A DNA stretch of 6,465 nt from the NCBI GenBank assembly GCA_021845325.1, contig JAKBRR010000101.1, forward strand, positions 1-6,465. The letters run 5' to 3'. Source of the stretch: Thermoplasmata archaeon. Its GTDB lineage: Archaea > Thermoplasmatota > Thermoplasmata > Thermoplasmatales > Thermoplasmataceae. Shown here piece after piece: positions 6,177 to 6,465 of the stretch (within the stretch, counting starts at the first letter, position 1; the number at the start of each line of letters is the position of its first letter). The notes beneath the pieces are model-generated. The model saw only the letters and a program-made list of their open reading frames with translations, made no database searches and was not told the origin of the DNA. The position numbers and the translations under genes are program-made.

Positions 6177-6465
6177 CTAATTCAGGAGTTTTTTTATTCT
6201 TGCATCCAGCATTGGTTTTGGAACTGCGCCTATGCTCATATCAACCATCTTTCCGTTTTTGAACATGAGCACTGTGGGTATGCTTCTTATATTAAACTCC
6301 GCTGAAACGTTAGGATTCTCATCCACATTCAATTTCCCAAATGTTACCTTACCTGAATAATCCTTTGCCAGTTCTTCTATTACAGGGGAAAGATATCTGC
6401 AAGGTCCGCACCATGCGGCCCAGAAATCTACCACAAGGATCTTCTCACTGGCAACGCTCTGCATA
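6177..6465 (-). CDS. trxA: Thioredoxin, probably lacking its N-terminus at the window edge
   Basis: This is a thioredoxin-fold protein that reduces disulfides in the cytosol. From the ATG at 6464 there are 95 residues, with DFWAAWCGPCR (13-23) carrying the redox pair C19 and C22, the buried Asp13, the NVDENP turn (46-51), the cis-proline Pro63 in RSIPTVLMFKNGK, and a C-terminal helix. Family members are normally 105-110 aa, with a first beta strand and helix before the VVDFWA strand. Here only 11 residues precede it, so the ATG at 6464 looks internal (part of a ..F-MQSV-SEK helix end) and the true start probably lies beyond the window. The TAG stop is followed by one T and then the reductase ATG, so the two genes are co-transcribed and presumably partners. 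Confidence 0.92.
   Translation of the reverse strand, partial: MQSVASEKILVVDFWAAWCGPCRYLSPVIEELAKDYSGKVTFGKLNVDENPNVSAEFNIRSIPTVLMFKNGKMVDMSIGAVPKPMLDARIKKLLN

Noticed and set aside
6462..6464. ATG at 6464 as the true thioredoxin start
   Set aside because: It would leave only 11 residues before the VVDFWA strand and drop the first strand and most of the first helix of the fold.

Overview
The window most likely comes from an archaeon of the Thermoplasmatales or a close thermoacidophilic relative. The signs are a thermopsin-family acid protease with about 30 N-glycosylation sequons, AT-rich DNA (roughly 40% GC by eye), TATA-like boxes placed for leaderless or nearly leaderless mRNAs, T-run terminators, and a general lack of Shine-Dalgarno sequences. 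The genus cannot be fixed from this sequence alone. All six genes lie on the minus strand, so transcription runs from high to low coordinates.

Positions 6465 to 4875 hold a tight redox operon. It has thioredoxin (5' end probably cut by the window edge), a thioredoxin reductase-like flavoprotein starting 1 nt after it, and a small Rieske-type ferredoxin whose TTG start overlaps the reductase stop as TTGA. The reductase keeps the CxxC redox centre but lacks the basic HRRxxxR-type motif that normally grips NADPH. This makes the co-translated Rieske protein a candidate redox partner (inference).

Positions 4874 to 4477 are a gap of about 400 bp without a convincing gene. It holds a T7 run, a few very short plus-strand reading frames, inverted repeats, and a strong TATA region for the next gene.

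Positions 4476 to 2566 encode a thermopsin-like peptidase with hydrophobic segments at both ends. It is followed at once by T-runs and then a short intergenic promoter region.

Positions 2497 to 1 carry a two-gene operon: a GabD1-type succinate-semialdehyde dehydrogenase, then, 34 bp on, the N-terminal 379 residues of a ThDP-dependent enzyme usually annotated as acetolactate synthase. This pair resembles the adjacent 2-oxoglutarate decarboxylase and succinate-semialdehyde dehydrogenase genes that close the TCA cycle in cyanobacteria. If the function is the same, the operon would convert 2-oxoglutarate to succinate through succinate semialdehyde. This and the reductase-Rieske coupling are the two observations most worth following up.
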